Positions 53,529 through 62,383 of a stretch of DNA of 64,000 nt are shown in pieces (the first letter of the stretch is position 1; every line of letters starts with the position of its first letter). The notes under the pieces were generated by a model, which saw only the letters and a program-made list of their open reading frames with translations, made no database searches and was not told the origin of the DNA. The position numbers and the translations under genes were made by a program. Source of the stretch: Alteribacter populi (GTDB taxonomy: Bacteria > Bacillota > Bacilli > Bacillales > Salisediminibacteriaceae); assembly GCF_002352765.1 (NCBI RefSeq), contig NZ_KZ293963.1, forward strand, positions 1,634,368 through 1,698,367, given 5' to 3'.

Positions 53529-53738
53529 ATGAGCTTTAATTTACGCGGTGCCATTATGCAAAATATTGCGGGCAGTGACGAAGAAAAAGTTGAAGCAACA
53601 ATTCAGGATGCAATCCAAAGTCAAGAAGAAAAAATGCTTCCTGGCTTAGGGGTTTTGTTTGAAGTTTACTGGCAAGGGGCTAGCGAACAAGAAAAACAAG
53701 AAGTGATTCAACAAATTTCCCAAGAACTTAAACAATAA
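53529..53738 (+). CDS. sspI: small acid-soluble spore protein SspI
   Basis: A 69-residue spore core protein. MSFNLRGAIMQNIAG and the central AIQSQEEKMLPGLGVLFEVY are nearly as in B. subtilis SspI. Such minor SASPs are made in the forespore under sigma-G. A second in-frame ATG lies three bases upstream (53526); the ribosome site is a modest AAAGGA. It is alone on the plus strand, with a terminator right after it, and divergent from ysgA as in B. subtilis. Confidence 0.95.
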   Translation: MSFNLRGAIMQNIAGSDEEKVEATIQDAIQSQEEKMLPGLGVLFEVYWQGASEQEKQEVIQQISQELKQ

Positions 53739-53744
53739 GGAAGA

Positions 53745-53786
53745 GGGTGTCTCAAAAGGTTCGCATTCTAGCCTTTTAAGACACCC
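53745..53786. terminator. terminator after sspI
   Basis: GGGTGTCTcAAAAGG / CCTTTTaAGACACCC stem followed by TTTCC; may also serve the opposing ysdC transcript. Confidence 0.8.
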
Positions 53787-53877
53787 TTTCCTCTGTATAA
53801 AATATCAACGTAAAAGATCGACAGATACATTATGTCTTCGATTTGCTCTTAAAAACCTTACTGCATTTATTTCTCTT

Positions 53878-54954
53878 CTATTCAAACGTAATTTTATTGA
53901 CAGTGTCTTTATCTAGCTTTTTAATAACTTCGACAATGAGTTTTACCGCGTTTTCAAAATCGTCACGGTGTAAAATTGCAGCATGTGTGTGAATATAACG
54001 AGTCGCAATCGTGATCGACAACGCGGGTACACCATTAGCCGTTAGATGGATTGCACCGGAGTCTGTTCCGCCGCCAGGTACGTAATCAAACTGATAAGGA
54101 ATTTCTTTATCGTCTGCGGTATCCGTTACAAAATCACGCAAACCTTTGTGAGAAACCATAGAGGCGTCATACATAATAATTTGCGGTCCTTCTCCCATCG
54201 TTGACATAGCATCCTTATCTGTTACTCCTGGCGTATCGCCTGCAATTCCTACATCAACACCAAAGCCAATGTCAGGTTGGATATGGTGAGCTGATGTACG
54301 AGCACCACGCAATCCTACTTCTTCTTGAACAGTTCCTACACCATAAACCGTATTCGGATGGTCTTCGTCTTTTAAACGACGCAGAACCTCGATCGCAATC
54401 GCACATCCAATTCGGTTATCCCAGGCTTTAGCCATAAGCAGCTTTTCATTTTTCATTACCGTAAAGTCACACACAGGAACAATAGAATCGCCTGGTCGAA
54501 CGCCGAACTCCATTGCTTCTTCCTTACTGGATGCACCGATATCAATATACATTTCTTTTTTATCTACTGATTTCTTGCGTACTTCCGCAGGTAAAATGTG
54601 CGGCGGCTTAGATCCTATCACTCCAGGAACATTACCGTTACGCGTCATCACTGTTACGCGTTGAGCGAGCATCACTTGCTCCCACCATCCACCAACAGTT
54701 TGGAACTTAATAAAACCTTTGTCATCAATGTTTGTAACCATGAAACCAATTTCATCTAAATGACCAGCGACCATGATTTTAGGACCGTCAGCTGAGCCTT
54801 TCTTTTTCGCAATTAAGCTTCCTAAATGATCAGTTTCCACTTCATCCGCAAAAGGTTCGATATGTTTTTTCATTACTTCACGAGCTTCACGTTCATTACC
54901 GGGAATGCCGTTTGCATCCGTTAACTCCTTGAGCATACTTAACGTATTATCCAT
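53878..54954 (-). CDS. ysdC: M42 family metallopeptidase (YsdC-like)
   Basis: A 358-residue cytosolic aminopeptidase of the tetrahedral TET/M42 type. Metal ligands and catalytic residues occur in VAGHLDEIGF (His), KAWDNRIGC (Asp), TVQEEVGLRGA (Glu-Glu), GVDVGIAGD (Asp) and YIHTHAAI (His). It may act on peptides or, as for related proteins, have cellulase-like misannotation. B. subtilis has ysdC next to sspI. Length is usual. Confidence 0.93.
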   Translation of the reverse strand: MDNTLSMLKELTDANGIPGNEREAREVMKKHIEPFADEVETDHLGSLIAKKKGSADGPKIMVAGHLDEIGFMVTNIDDKGFIKFQTVGGWWEQVMLAQRVTVMTRNGNVPGVIGSKPPHILPAEVRKKSVDKKEMYIDIGASSKEEAMEFGVRPGDSIVPVCDFTVMKNEKLLMAKAWDNRIGCAIAIEVLRRLKDEDHPNTVYGVGTVQEEVGLRGARTSAHHIQPDIGFGVDVGIAGDTPGVTDKDAMSTMGEGPQIIMYDASMVSHKGLRDFVTDTADDKEIPYQFDYVPGGGTDSGAIHLTANGVPALSITIATRYIHTHAAILHRDDFENAVKLIVEVIKKLDKDTVNKITFE

Positions 54955-55065
54955 TACGATGTACCTCCTGATTTGTAAAAAAATTATGTATCTTCTAATA
55001 GTATAACGTTTTTCAAAGATCGTCTCAATTCTTTCATAATACTATTGAGCCTTTTTGAACACCTT

Positions 55066-55566
55066 TTAGTAACCGTTTTCCTGCCTTTGGTAATTCACTT
55101 CATTCTTTTTTAAATAAGCATCTAAAATTTCATCTTCCTGAAACCCAAGAGACCCTCCTAAACGTAGATAGGATTGAAAGAAAGCTTTATATGCTTGAAA
55201 AGTTGAATCATGACGAAGTTCAGCTAAAGCATTTGTGACCTCAAAAAATGCATATACTAATCCTTCTTTTTCAACAGCCTTCACTTCGGGATAAGTATAT
55301 ACTGATTCAGTTTCGAATCCATATTCAATACCTATCGACAAGAGAAAATGGACACCATCTACGTATTCTTCGAGAATCACGTCTTTATCAGATGACGGTT
55401 TTTCACTCCAAAACTTAAAACACCGCGTCTCGTTAGCGAGTTCTGCCAGTTCAACTTGAAATGCGAGAAATTTACGGTCAAGCAGCGATTCATATTTAAG
55501 GTCATGCTTTGATTCAATATGATGATCGAGTGATTTTTGCATAGCGAATAATTTACTAAATTCCAA
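55066..55566 (-). CDS. dimeric dUTPase-like protein (all-alpha NTP pyrophosphatase)
   Basis: A 166-residue all-alpha protein of the dUTPase_2 type. The metal-binding helix patterns are visible: VELAELANETRCFKFW (about 38-53) with ExxE-type acids, and EEYVDGVHFLLSIGIEYGF (about 66-84) with the ExxxD pair. It should hydrolyse dUTP (or a related nucleotide) to limit uracil in DNA. It stands alone, with no neighbours in an operon. I recall no orthologue at this place in B. subtilis. Confidence 0.85.
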   Translation of the reverse strand: MEFSKLFAMQKSLDHHIESKHDLKYESLLDRKFLAFQVELAELANETRCFKFWSEKPSSDKDVILEEYVDGVHFLLSIGIEYGFETESVYTYPEVKAVEKEGLVYAFFEVTNALAELRHDSTFQAYKAFFQSYLRLGGSLGFQEDEILDAYLKKNEVNYQRQENGY

Positions 55567-55734
55567 TCGTTAACACTCCTTTATCCTCTTCAAGACACCC
55601 TTTATTGATTAATCGTTTTCATTATACTACCTGTCTTTATACATGGAAAGAAAGAGAGTAATGCCTGTGAGAAAGCGAAGCTCACCTTTTAGAATGAACT
55701 AAAGTAGGTAAACATAAAAAAATACATTTATTTC

Positions 55735-55759
55735 GAAACTTTACTTCCGCTTATTCGTA
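55735..55759 (+). promoter_or_regulatory. sigma-W promoter of ysdB
   Basis: GAAAC-N16-CGTA, with C before it and TAG after, a full match to the ECF sigma-W consensus (TGAAAC-N16-CGTA) apart from the first T. It lies about 85 bases before the ysdB ATG. Confidence 0.85.
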
Positions 55760-55841
55760 TAGGCTAAGAAGAAACAAAAATGAATAGTCGAGCCCATTTT
55801 CCATAACAAGAGAGACACACATTGAAGTAATAGAGGGAGAG

Positions 55842-56246
55842 ATGACTATGCTCAGTGTAATATTATTCCGAATTCTGCTTTTAATCGCCATTGGTATTGT
55901 TGTTTTTAGTGTGATAAAGTACGCCATCGATCCCCGACGAAAACTGGAATCTGCTCACCAGTCAGGTGGTTTTTATTTTCTGGATGAGTCGGATAATGTG
56001 AGAAAAAACTTTCTCCTCACTTATTCCTCCGTTATGTTTGAAGGGGAAAAGTACTTAGGAACAGTCGACGATTCCTTTGACGTGACATCGATTACCGTAT
56101 GGACAGAAGAAAAAGATAAATTAAAAGGATTGAGTAAGACCGACTTTTTATTTATTGAAAAAGAAATTGCAATCCGTTATCCGAAAGCGGAAATCCTTTG
56201 GAATAGTCCAATTAAAGAACTGTTTAAAAAGATGAAGAAGCAATAA
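55842..56246 (+). CDS. ysdB: sigma-W-regulated protein YsdB
   Basis: A 134-residue protein with one N-terminal membrane helix (about 6-26) and a small cytosolic domain (FYFLDESDNVRKNFLLTYSS, then TSITVWTEEKDKL). In B. subtilis ysdB belongs to the sigma-W cell-envelope stress regulon; its biochemical role is not known. The sigma-W promoter upstream supports the same control here. Start could be Met3 (MLSVILF) instead of Met1. Confidence 0.9.
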   Translation: MTMLSVILFRILLLIAIGIVVFSVIKYAIDPRRKLESAHQSGGFYFLDESDNVRKNFLLTYSSVMFEGEKYLGTVDDSFDVTSITVWTEEKDKLKGLSKTDFLFIEKEIAIRYPKAEILWNSPIKELFKKMKKQ

Positions 56247-56249
56247 GAA

Positions 56250-56286
56250 AAACCTAGCTTGAGCAAAGTACGCTCTAGCTAGGTTT
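56250..56286. terminator. bidirectional terminator between ysdB and the TVP38 gene
   Basis: AACCTAGCTtGAGC / GCTCtAGCTAGGTT arms with a seven-base loop (one mismatch), between two convergent genes. Confidence 0.8.
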
Positions 56287-56290
56287 ATTC

Positions 56291-56872
56291 TTATTCTGAC
56301 ATCGATCTTGAAGCAAAAAACTTCTCCCACTTGTACGTAATCGTTCCTTTTTGTCCAAGTAGATAAAAAATACCAAATAGAACGAGTAGGACAAAAAGTG
56401 AACCATATAAGGACATCTCACTAATCGCTTGCCCGAACGAGGTAAACAAGAGTGATGGGATGATTAATCCTCCAAATGAATATTTCATATATTCTTTAAA
56501 AGAAGATGTCATCTCCATCAAATACAAAGAAAGCAAGTGAAAATGAACAAATGGAAGCATTCGTAAGATCATAACCTGCCCCAGCGTTAACTGTCGGTTT
56601 TTAAATATTTTCGCTTTCATCTTCGCCATTCGATTGCGCAACGACGGAAAATAATTAACGAACTTATAAAAGAAAAAACACATTAATGTTAAGCCGATTA
56701 ATGAATACATACTTCCGTAAAAGAAACCAAAAAAGTATCCACCGGCAATACAAACAACAATTACAGGTATAAATAAAAACGGGCGAATGAGGTGAAGGAG
56801 AATAAAAATGAGTGGAGCCAGCCAACCAGCCCGCTCAATAATTGTTGGAACAGCCTCGATGAAATCATTCAT
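56291..56872 (-). CDS. TVP38/TMEM64 family membrane protein
   Basis: A 193-residue membrane protein of the DedA/VTT superfamily. Hydrophobic helices lie at about 14-52, 56-72, 105-118 and 135-176; RPFLFIPVIVVCIAGGYFFG followed by FGSMY-like sequence is the typical re-entrant region. Members are linked to lipid flipping or export in other species; no function is proven here. In B. subtilis a similar protein (YtxB) lies near thrS; this gene may be its counterpart, relocated. Confidence 0.8.
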   Translation of the reverse strand: MNDFIEAVPTIIERAGWLAPLIFILLHLIRPFLFIPVIVVCIAGGYFFGFFYGSMYSLIGLTLMCFFFYKFVNYFPSLRNRMAKMKAKIFKNRQLTLGQVMILRMLPFVHFHLLSLYLMEMTSSFKEYMKYSFGGLIIPSLLFTSFGQAISEMSLYGSLFVLLVLFGIFYLLGQKGTITYKWEKFFASRSMSE

Positions 56873-56939
56873 GATGTCTCTCCTCCTCTCTTGCTCTAAT
56901 CCATTTTATGACTAACATAGACAATCTATGATTTTATAT

Positions 56940-57239
56940 TCAGGTGTCTAAAAAGTGACTCATCATGATAACGAGGGATATACTTAAAACAATATGCAGC
57001 AAACAAAAAATGGGAAGTCCAATTTTAAACGTTTTCTTCTTTGTCTTGTGCCGAAATAACCTGGAAGATAATAACATTCCGAAAGCCCCACCAAAGCTTG
57101 CCCAAGTAAACAGTGCTTGCTCAGAAATTCTCGATTTCCTTTTTCGAGCTTTTTGTTTGTCACTCCACATCATGAAAAAGCCGACCACGTTTATAATGCC
57201 ATAATACCATAGAAAAAAGTTGATAATTGCTATTTCCAA
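56940..57239 (-). CDS. ysdA: DUF1294 membrane protein YsdA
   Basis: A 99-residue membrane protein with two to three helices (about 4-22, 39-56 and 75-95). The DUF1294 mark is MMWSDKQKARKRKSRISE (about 22-39), with ALFTWASFGGAFGMLLSSRL after it. Function unknown. I choose the TTG at 57239, 7 bases after AAAGGCGG; an ATG at 57257 contains that site. B. subtilis ysdA also lies between ysdB and rplT. Confidence 0.85.
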   Translation of the reverse strand: MEIAIINFFLWYYGIINVVGFFMMWSDKQKARKRKSRISEQALFTWASFGGAFGMLLSSRLFRHKTKKKTFKIGLPIFCLLHIVLSISLVIMMSHFLDT

Positions 57240-57370
57240 AACATAACCGCCTTTCATGATAAAGTCTTGTTCTATTGTATTCCCTCAAATAAGAAAAGCG
57301 CAAGGCGCCCTTACCCGACGACATGCAAATGTCCAGTCCGATAAAAAGTGCTTTTTACTTTTAATCGGGC

Positions 57371-57430
57371 AGGTTATTTAACACGAGACGATGGCGCTTG
57401 GAGCTAGACATCGAAACGTGGATTGTTTTC
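57371..57430. repeat. repeat family D, copy 2
   Basis: GGTTATTTAACACGAGACGA, TGGCGCTTGGAGCTAGACAT and CGAAACGTGGATTGTTTTC, the near twin of 46438-46494. It sits just past the rplT terminator. Confidence 0.8.
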
Positions 57431-57447
57431 TTTCTTAACTCATAAAG

Positions 57448-57476
57448 AAAGTCACCCTCGAATGGAGAGTGACTTT
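57448..57476 (-). terminator. terminator after rplT
   Basis: AAAGTCACTCTC / GAGGGTGACTTT on the minus strand (one G-T pair), loop CATTC, then TCTTTATG. Confidence 0.8.
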
Positions 57477-57523
57477 TTAGATGTAGATAAAAAATATCTT
57501 TTTTAACCGTTTCTTTCAACAAA

Positions 57524-57880
57524 TTACTTTAGGTTTGCTTTTGCTTTTTCAGCAAGTGAAGCAAAGCCTTGCTCATCGTTGATCGCGATGTCAGCTAGCA
57601 TTTTACGGTTCATTTCAATACCAGCTTGCTTTAGCCCATGCATAAAACGGTTGTAAGAAAGACCGTTAATACGTGCTGCAGCATTAATACGTGTAATCCA
57701 TAGCTTACGGAAGTCACGTTTTTTCTGTCTGCGGTCACGGTATGCATATTGTAAGGACTTCATTACTTGTCCTTGTGCTGATTTGAATAATCTATGCTTT
57801 GAACCATGATATCCTTTTGCTAGCTTTAGAACTTTTTTACGACGACGACGTGATACATATCCGCCTTTTACTCGAGCCAT
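57524..57880 (-). CDS. rplT: 50S ribosomal protein L20
   Basis: A 118-residue basic protein that binds 23S rRNA early in 50S assembly. It starts MARVKGGYVSRRRRKKVLKL and has the RDRRQKKRDFRKLWI segment. In B. subtilis L20 also represses the infC-rpmI-rplT operon through the leader. It is last in that operon, with a GGAGGG site before the ATG. Confidence 0.98.
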   Translation of the reverse strand: MARVKGGYVSRRRRKKVLKLAKGYHGSKHRLFKSAQGQVMKSLQYAYRDRRQKKRDFRKLWITRINAAARINGLSYNRFMHGLKQAGIEMNRKMLADIAINDEQGFASLAEKAKANLK

Positions 57881-57923
57881 CGTAATCCCTCCTTAGTGAA
57901 TAATTCTATCAGATGTTTTCGAT

Positions 57924-58112
57924 TTATAGCATTGCGTCGATACGCTTTTGGTCGCTCTTATGAACCATTCCACTTTTTCTTAGCTTACGTTTTTGCTTTG
58001 TTGTTTTGTTGGCAGCTAAGTGGCTAGTGTAGCCGTGGGAACGCTTCAACTTGCCAGTTCCCGTTCTCTTAAAACGTTTTGCTGCGCCTCTGTGCGTTTT
58101 CATTTTAGGCAT
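57924..58112 (-). CDS. rpmI: 50S ribosomal protein L35
   Basis: A 62-residue basic protein starting MPKMKTHRGAAKRFKRTGTG, with GGGAGG 9 bases before this ATG; the longer frame to 58193 is an artefact. The usual length is 64-66. It lies between infC and rplT. Confidence 0.97.
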   Translation of the reverse strand: MPKMKTHRGAAKRFKRTGTGKLKRSHGYTSHLAANKTTKQKRKLRKSGMVHKSDQKRIDAML

Positions 58113-58218
58113 TTGCAAGTCCTCCCTGTTGAGAAAGATTAATTGTTGTCGTTGTCTGGTGAAAGAATCCAAAATTGGATCATGGTCGTTCAAAGTGTAT
58201 CTTACTAAAATAGACTGC

Positions 58219-58734
58219 TTATTTTTCGTTGTTAGGTGCTAGCACTAAGAACATGCTGCGGCCTTCCATCTTCGGCTTTGCTTCGATGGATGAAATGTCT
58301 TCACATTGTTTTGCCAGTCGCTCTAACACTTCTCTTCCTAGCTGAGAGTGTGTAATCGCACGTCCGCGGAACCGAATCGCTGCTTTTACTTTGTCACCTT
58401 TGCTAAGGAATTTGCGCGCATTGCGTAGCTTCGTGTTGAAGTCGTGTTCTTCAATGTTCGGGCTTAACCGAACTTCTTTGACGTTAATAACTTTTTGCTT
58501 TTTACGAGCTTCTTTTTCTTTCTTTTGCTGCTCGTAACGGAATTTACCATAGTCCATGATTCGGCATACCGGCGGTTTTGCGTTTGGTGCAACCATCACC
58601 AAGTCAAGGTTGGCATTTTGGGCCATTTCCAACGCTTCATTCTTGGGTTTCACACCAATTTGGTCACCGTTTGCACCGACCAAACGCACTTCACGTGCAC
58701 GAATGGATTCATTAATGAACATATCTTTACTAAT
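58219..58734 (-). CDS. infC: translation initiation factor IF-3 (ATT start)
   Basis: A 171-residue factor that keeps 30S subunits free and checks start codons. I place the start at ATT (58734), giving the N-terminus (I/M)SKDMFINESIRAREVRL, colinear with Bacillus IF-3, 9 bases after GGAGG. An ATG five codons later lacks a proper site. A non-AUG start lets IF-3 repress its own translation, as known in E. coli and B. stearothermophilus. N-terminal and C-terminal IF-3 domains are complete (NAKPPVCRIMDYGKFRYEQQ in the linker). Confidence 0.92.
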   Translation of the reverse strand: MSKDMFINESIRAREVRLVGANGDQIGVKPKNEALEMAQNANLDLVMVAPNAKPPVCRIMDYGKFRYEQQKKEKEARKKQKVINVKEVRLSPNIEEHDFNTKLRNARKFLSKGDKVKAAIRFRGRAITHSQLGREVLERLAKQCEDISSIEAKPKMEGRSMFLVLAPNNEK

Positions 58735-58900
58735 ATTGAGCCACCTCCAAAAGATTTAATACAGGATCAAAGCAAGACTATGCTACAGCACCGTCATGTT
58801 CCCCGCTTAGCTTGCGGAAACCACAAAGATGGTGTAGGCAAAGCAATTCTATCTCTGCACAAAAAAGCGTGAGCGCATAATCCGCCCACACCTCTACTGT
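58735..58900 (-). promoter_or_regulatory. infC-rpmI-rplT leader (L20-type attenuator)
   Basis: A terminator lies at 58861-58891: GTGTGGGCG / CGCTCACGC on the minus strand (two G-T pairs) with a seven-base loop and TTTTTT. It is followed by about 120 bases of structured RNA (CCTACACCATCTTTGTGG, GGTGCTGTAGCAT) before the infC site. In B. subtilis an L20-binding leader of this operon controls premature termination; I infer the same. Confidence 0.75.
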
Positions 58901-58930
58901 AGAATGTTAAATCAGTGGTAACCTGTCAAC

Positions 58931-59350
58931 TGCCAAGGCGTCAATCAGGTGAGAAGCGGGCGCTTCTGCTTGCTTTGCGTCCATATTTTGTTCACTAGAA
59001 TAGAGTAGCACACTTCAAATAACAATGTCAACTACCTTTTCATGTATGAAACAAAGTTGTCCTTCTTTAATAATTCTCCACTGATTGTAACGTAGACTTC
59101 TTAAAAATACAAGTTTTTCAGGTAAACGCTGTTTCTTTCAGCTCTGGATAAACTTCAGCAAAATGTTCTGTCGTAAGGTTGCAGCTACCCAACTCTTTTA
59201 AGTAGGAGATACCTCTTGAATCTCTTCCCCCTCTGCGACAACATTTAAATTAAATTTTATTGAAAGTTATTACATACTTCTTATTTTCCATTTTTATCTT
59301 CTCAATTACTTGGCTACTATCGGGCATTTCCCTCAATTCCTATAGGACAG
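58931..59350. other. intergenic region with a possible gene remnant on the minus strand
   Basis: On the minus strand, 59118-59220 reads RGISYLKELGSC, then NLTTEHFAEVYPELK and a stop (TGA at 59118-59120). A frame upstream (NVVAEGEEIQ, about 59220-59250) joins it only by a frameshift. It looks like the tail of a decayed protein gene, but I cannot name the family. The rest of the gap shows nothing. Confidence 0.3.
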
Positions 59351-59356
59351 ATACTT

Positions 59357-59530
59357 AGGGATTGCTGAATAACTCTAGAACCCAAATACAAAGGGTGCCG
59401 CTTCCATGGCTTCGCTTCAGCCTTCATTCGCGAAAGGCGTGCTCACTGCGGGGTCTTCTGCTGCTCCTGCGGTTCCTCGTCGCAAGAAGACCATTGTTGC
59501 TTTTCCTCAGGAGTCTCCCCCATTGCAGCA
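59357..59530. repeat. repeat family A, full copy
   Basis: AGGGATTGCTGAATAACTCT opens as at 21321; then CGGGGTCTTCTGCTGCTCCT, CGTCGCAAGAAGACCATTGT and TGCTTTTCC follow as at 32581. It links the two halves seen separately elsewhere, so the unit may be about 170 bases. Confidence 0.8.
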
Positions 59531-59597
59531 GCAGCCTCTACTTAGAAGAGAGTAAGTATCTGTCGAATCATGATAATCCTGCTTTCTTAAAGCAGAA

Positions 59598-59623
59598 AAA
59601 ACTGCCGGAGAACCGGCAGTTTT
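59598..59623 (-). terminator. terminator after thrS
   Basis: Perfect 11-bp stem AAAACTGCCGG / CCGGCAGTTTT with the four-base loop AGAA and a following T-run. Confidence 0.9.
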
Positions 59624-59628
59624 CTAGC

Positions 59629-61572
59629 TTATGTTCGTTCATTAATATCTTTACTAATCCTGGCAACAAACTCATCCAATTCTACGATTTCTGTATCTTT
59701 TTCTCCGTAACGGCGGACATTAACGCTATTGGACTCAATTTCCTTATCTCCTAACACTAAAAGGTAAGGAATTTTTTGCATTTGAGCTTCACGAATTTTA
59801 TAGCCTAACTTTTCATTTCGACCATCCACATGGACGCGTGCTCCGGCTTGGCGGAGCTTATCCTCCACTTTTCGCACGTACTCATCATGTACTTCACTTA
59901 CACCGATCAACTGAACTTGAACCGGAGATAACCAAGTTGGTAGCGCACCTTTATATTCTTCAAGTAAAAAGGCAACAAAGCGTTCCATTGTAGAGACAAC
60001 ACCACGGTGAATGACAACAGGACGATGTTCATTACCGTCATCACCTACATAAGTCAAGTCAAATTTCTCAGGTAAATGGAAGTCGAGCTGAACAGTCGAG
60101 AGCGTTTCATCTTTACCGAGAGCTGTTTTTACTTGAACATCAAGTTTAGGACCGTAAAATGCTGCTTCTCCTTCTGCTTCTACATATTCCACATTCATAT
60201 CATCCATCGATTCTTTCAGAAGTTCCTGTGCTTTTATCCACATTTCATTATTGTCGACATACTTTTCTTTATCAGCAGGATCCCGGTAAGATAAACGGAA
60301 GTAATAGTCATCAATCCCAAAGTCTTTATAGACATTTTGAATCAGCTCTACAACCCGGATAAATTCTTCTTTCATTTGATCCGGACGACAGAAAATATGG
60401 GCGTCATTTAGTGTCATTGCTCTTACTCGCTGAAGTCCAGCCAATGCTCCTGACATTTCATGACGGTGCATCATCCCTAGTTCTGCAATACGAACAGGGA
60501 GGTTACGGTAACTATATTTTTGGTGCTTGTACACCATCATATGATGCGGGCAGTTCATAGGTCGCAGAACAAGTTCTTCATTGTCCATTTTCATAGACGG
60601 GAACATGTCATCTTGATAATGGTCCCAATGTCCGGACGTTTTATAAAGCTCGGAACTTCCTAGAACGGGTGTATACACGTGATCATAGCCAAGGCGCTCC
60701 TCGAGATCTACGATGTAGCGTTCAATTGTACGGCGAATTGTCGCTCCTTTTGGCAGCCACAGAGGTAGACCTTGCCCGACTTTTTGATTAACAGTAAATA
60801 TACCTAGCTCTTTACCCAATTTACGATGGTCCCGCTCTTTTGCTTCTTCAAGCATTTTGAGGTGTTCGTCTAATTGACCTTGTTTTTCAAAGGCAGTCCC
60901 GTAAATACGTTGTAGCATTTTATTTTTACTGTCTCCACGCCAGTAGGCACCATTTATTGTCATTAGTTTAAATTTCTTAATCTTTCCAGTAGACGGTAAA
61001 TGAACGCCACGGCAAAGGTCAAAAAACTCACCTTGCTCATAAATGCTTATCTTTTCACCTACGGGAATATCTTCCAGCAATTCAAGTTTTAATTCATCTC
61101 CAATTTCTTCGTAACGACGAGCCGCTTCTTCACGGGAGACTTCTTTTCTTTCAATCGCTAAATTCTCATCAGCAATTCGTTTCATTTCCTTTTCGATTTT
61201 TGGCAAGTCTTCGGGTGTTAATGTATGCGACATATCTATATCGTAATAAAACCCGCCTTCGATAACAGGTCCAACACCGAGCTTAACGTCATCGAACAGA
61301 CGCTTTACGGCTTGTGCCATCAAGTGAGCTGTGCTATGTCGAAGAATCTCAAGGCCATCACCACTGTCTAGTGTGATGATCTCAATTTTTCCAGCTTCAC
61401 TAATTGGTGCTTTAAGATCTATGTGTTCACCATCCAGCTTACCAGCAACGGCTTTCTTCTTTAGTCCAGGGCTAATAGAAGCTGCTACATCTTCTGTCGT
61501 CGTTCCAGCTGGAAACTCCTTTTCTTTTCCGTCTGGAAACATCAATACAATCGCTTCGTTTATTTCTGCCAT
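59629..61572 (-). CDS. thrS: threonyl-tRNA synthetase
   Basis: A 647-residue class II synthetase. From MAEINEAIVLMF: TGS domain (about 1-63), editing domain with HSTAHLMAQAVKRLF (about 80-95), catalytic core with the zinc-binding MNCPHHMMVY region and motif 2 AELGMMHRHEMSGALAGLQR, and anticodon domain. GGAGTG precedes the ATG; the longer frame is not needed. Expression is set by the T-box leader upstream. Confidence 0.97.
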   Translation of the reverse strand: MAEINEAIVLMFPDGKEKEFPAGTTTEDVAASISPGLKKKAVAGKLDGEHIDLKAPISEAGKIEIITLDSGDGLEILRHSTAHLMAQAVKRLFDDVKLGVGPVIEGGFYYDIDMSHTLTPEDLPKIEKEMKRIADENLAIERKEVSREEAARRYEEIGDELKLELLEDIPVGEKISIYEQGEFFDLCRGVHLPSTGKIKKFKLMTINGAYWRGDSKNKMLQRIYGTAFEKQGQLDEHLKMLEEAKERDHRKLGKELGIFTVNQKVGQGLPLWLPKGATIRRTIERYIVDLEERLGYDHVYTPVLGSSELYKTSGHWDHYQDDMFPSMKMDNEELVLRPMNCPHHMMVYKHQKYSYRNLPVRIAELGMMHRHEMSGALAGLQRVRAMTLNDAHIFCRPDQMKEEFIRVVELIQNVYKDFGIDDYYFRLSYRDPADKEKYVDNNEMWIKAQELLKESMDDMNVEYVEAEGEAAFYGPKLDVQVKTALGKDETLSTVQLDFHLPEKFDLTYVGDDGNEHRPVVIHRGVVSTMERFVAFLLEEYKGALPTWLSPVQVQLIGVSEVHDEYVRKVEDKLRQAGARVHVDGRNEKLGYKIREAQMQKIPYLLVLGDKEIESNSVNVRRYGEKDTEIVELDEFVARISKDINERT

Positions 61573-61604
61573 GTGTGTCACTCCTTTTGTTGTTATAAAA
61601 TATA

Positions 61605-61910
61605 AGAAAAACCGCACAGCGGTCTTATATTAAAGCTGTTTTCTAAAAAATTGTTGCTTTTTGATCAAATTATCGCTCAAATCCGCTACAGGCGGCCACT
61701 TTCATCCCAGGGCACAAGTACGACATCCATCCTTCCTTCACTTCGTTCAGGTTCACGGTGTCTTCTTTGCTGCGGGCAACGCTTCACAGCCTCCTCGTTC
61801 GCAACCCTCGATCACTGCGGTGTCTTCAGCTGCTCCTGCGGTTCCTCGTCACAAGAAGACCATTGTTGCTTTTCCCTTAAGAAGAGTGGCGTAGCTGTCC
61901 CTTACTTAGA
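61605..61910. repeat. repeat families F and A, adjoining copies upstream of thrS
   Basis: GAAAAACCGCACAGCGGTCT to GGCGGCCACTTTC (61605-61700) matches 38906-38991. It continues into family A: TGCGGTGTCTTCAGCTGCTC, CTGCGGTTCCTCGTCACAAG and AAGACCATTGTTGCTTTTCC. It lies between the T-box terminator and the thrS start, so it would be in the thrS mRNA leader. Confidence 0.8.
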
Positions 61911-61922
61911 GTTGTTAAAATA

Positions 61923-62235
61923 AAAAACACCCATCCCTATAAAGGGACGAGTGTAGATTCAAATACCCGTGGTTCCACCCAGATTTCTAAAAGTACCTAG
62001 TTTTTCCCGAGGTATTTAACACCTTCAAAAAAACATACGTATGCTTTTAGCTTCATAAATCGGTAACGGGGTGGCCGTCAATAGTTAATAAGCTCCTTTT
62101 TCGTGCGGTTCCCTATTGAAGTTCAGAGGTGGTAATTTACTTTCCATTACTTAGGAAGCTTTCAGCCAGTGACTTCCCTCTCTTTACAAGATGTAAAAGT
62201 GAAATCGTGTCCTCATCGTAACTGCTTTTCATATC
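61923..62235 (-). promoter_or_regulatory. T-box leader of thrS
   Basis: TGGGTGGAACCACGGG (about 61966-61981) is the T-box motif on the minus strand. An ACACTCGTCCCT / AGGGATGGGTGT terminator with TTTTTTATTTT follows (61923-61954). A segment AAATTACCACCTC may present the ACC (Thr) specifier. Antitermination by uncharged tRNA-Thr is expected. Confidence 0.93.
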
Positions 62236-62383
62236 TACTTATGATACGTATTATAATAACCTCATTTCAGAAAAGCAAGGACTAATTGAAGTTTCCTCTT
62301 TTTTCAACACGCACCAATTTAATAAGTTTTTCATTATTATTGACGGGTACCTTATCTCTATACACAAATTAAGAAATTTGATT

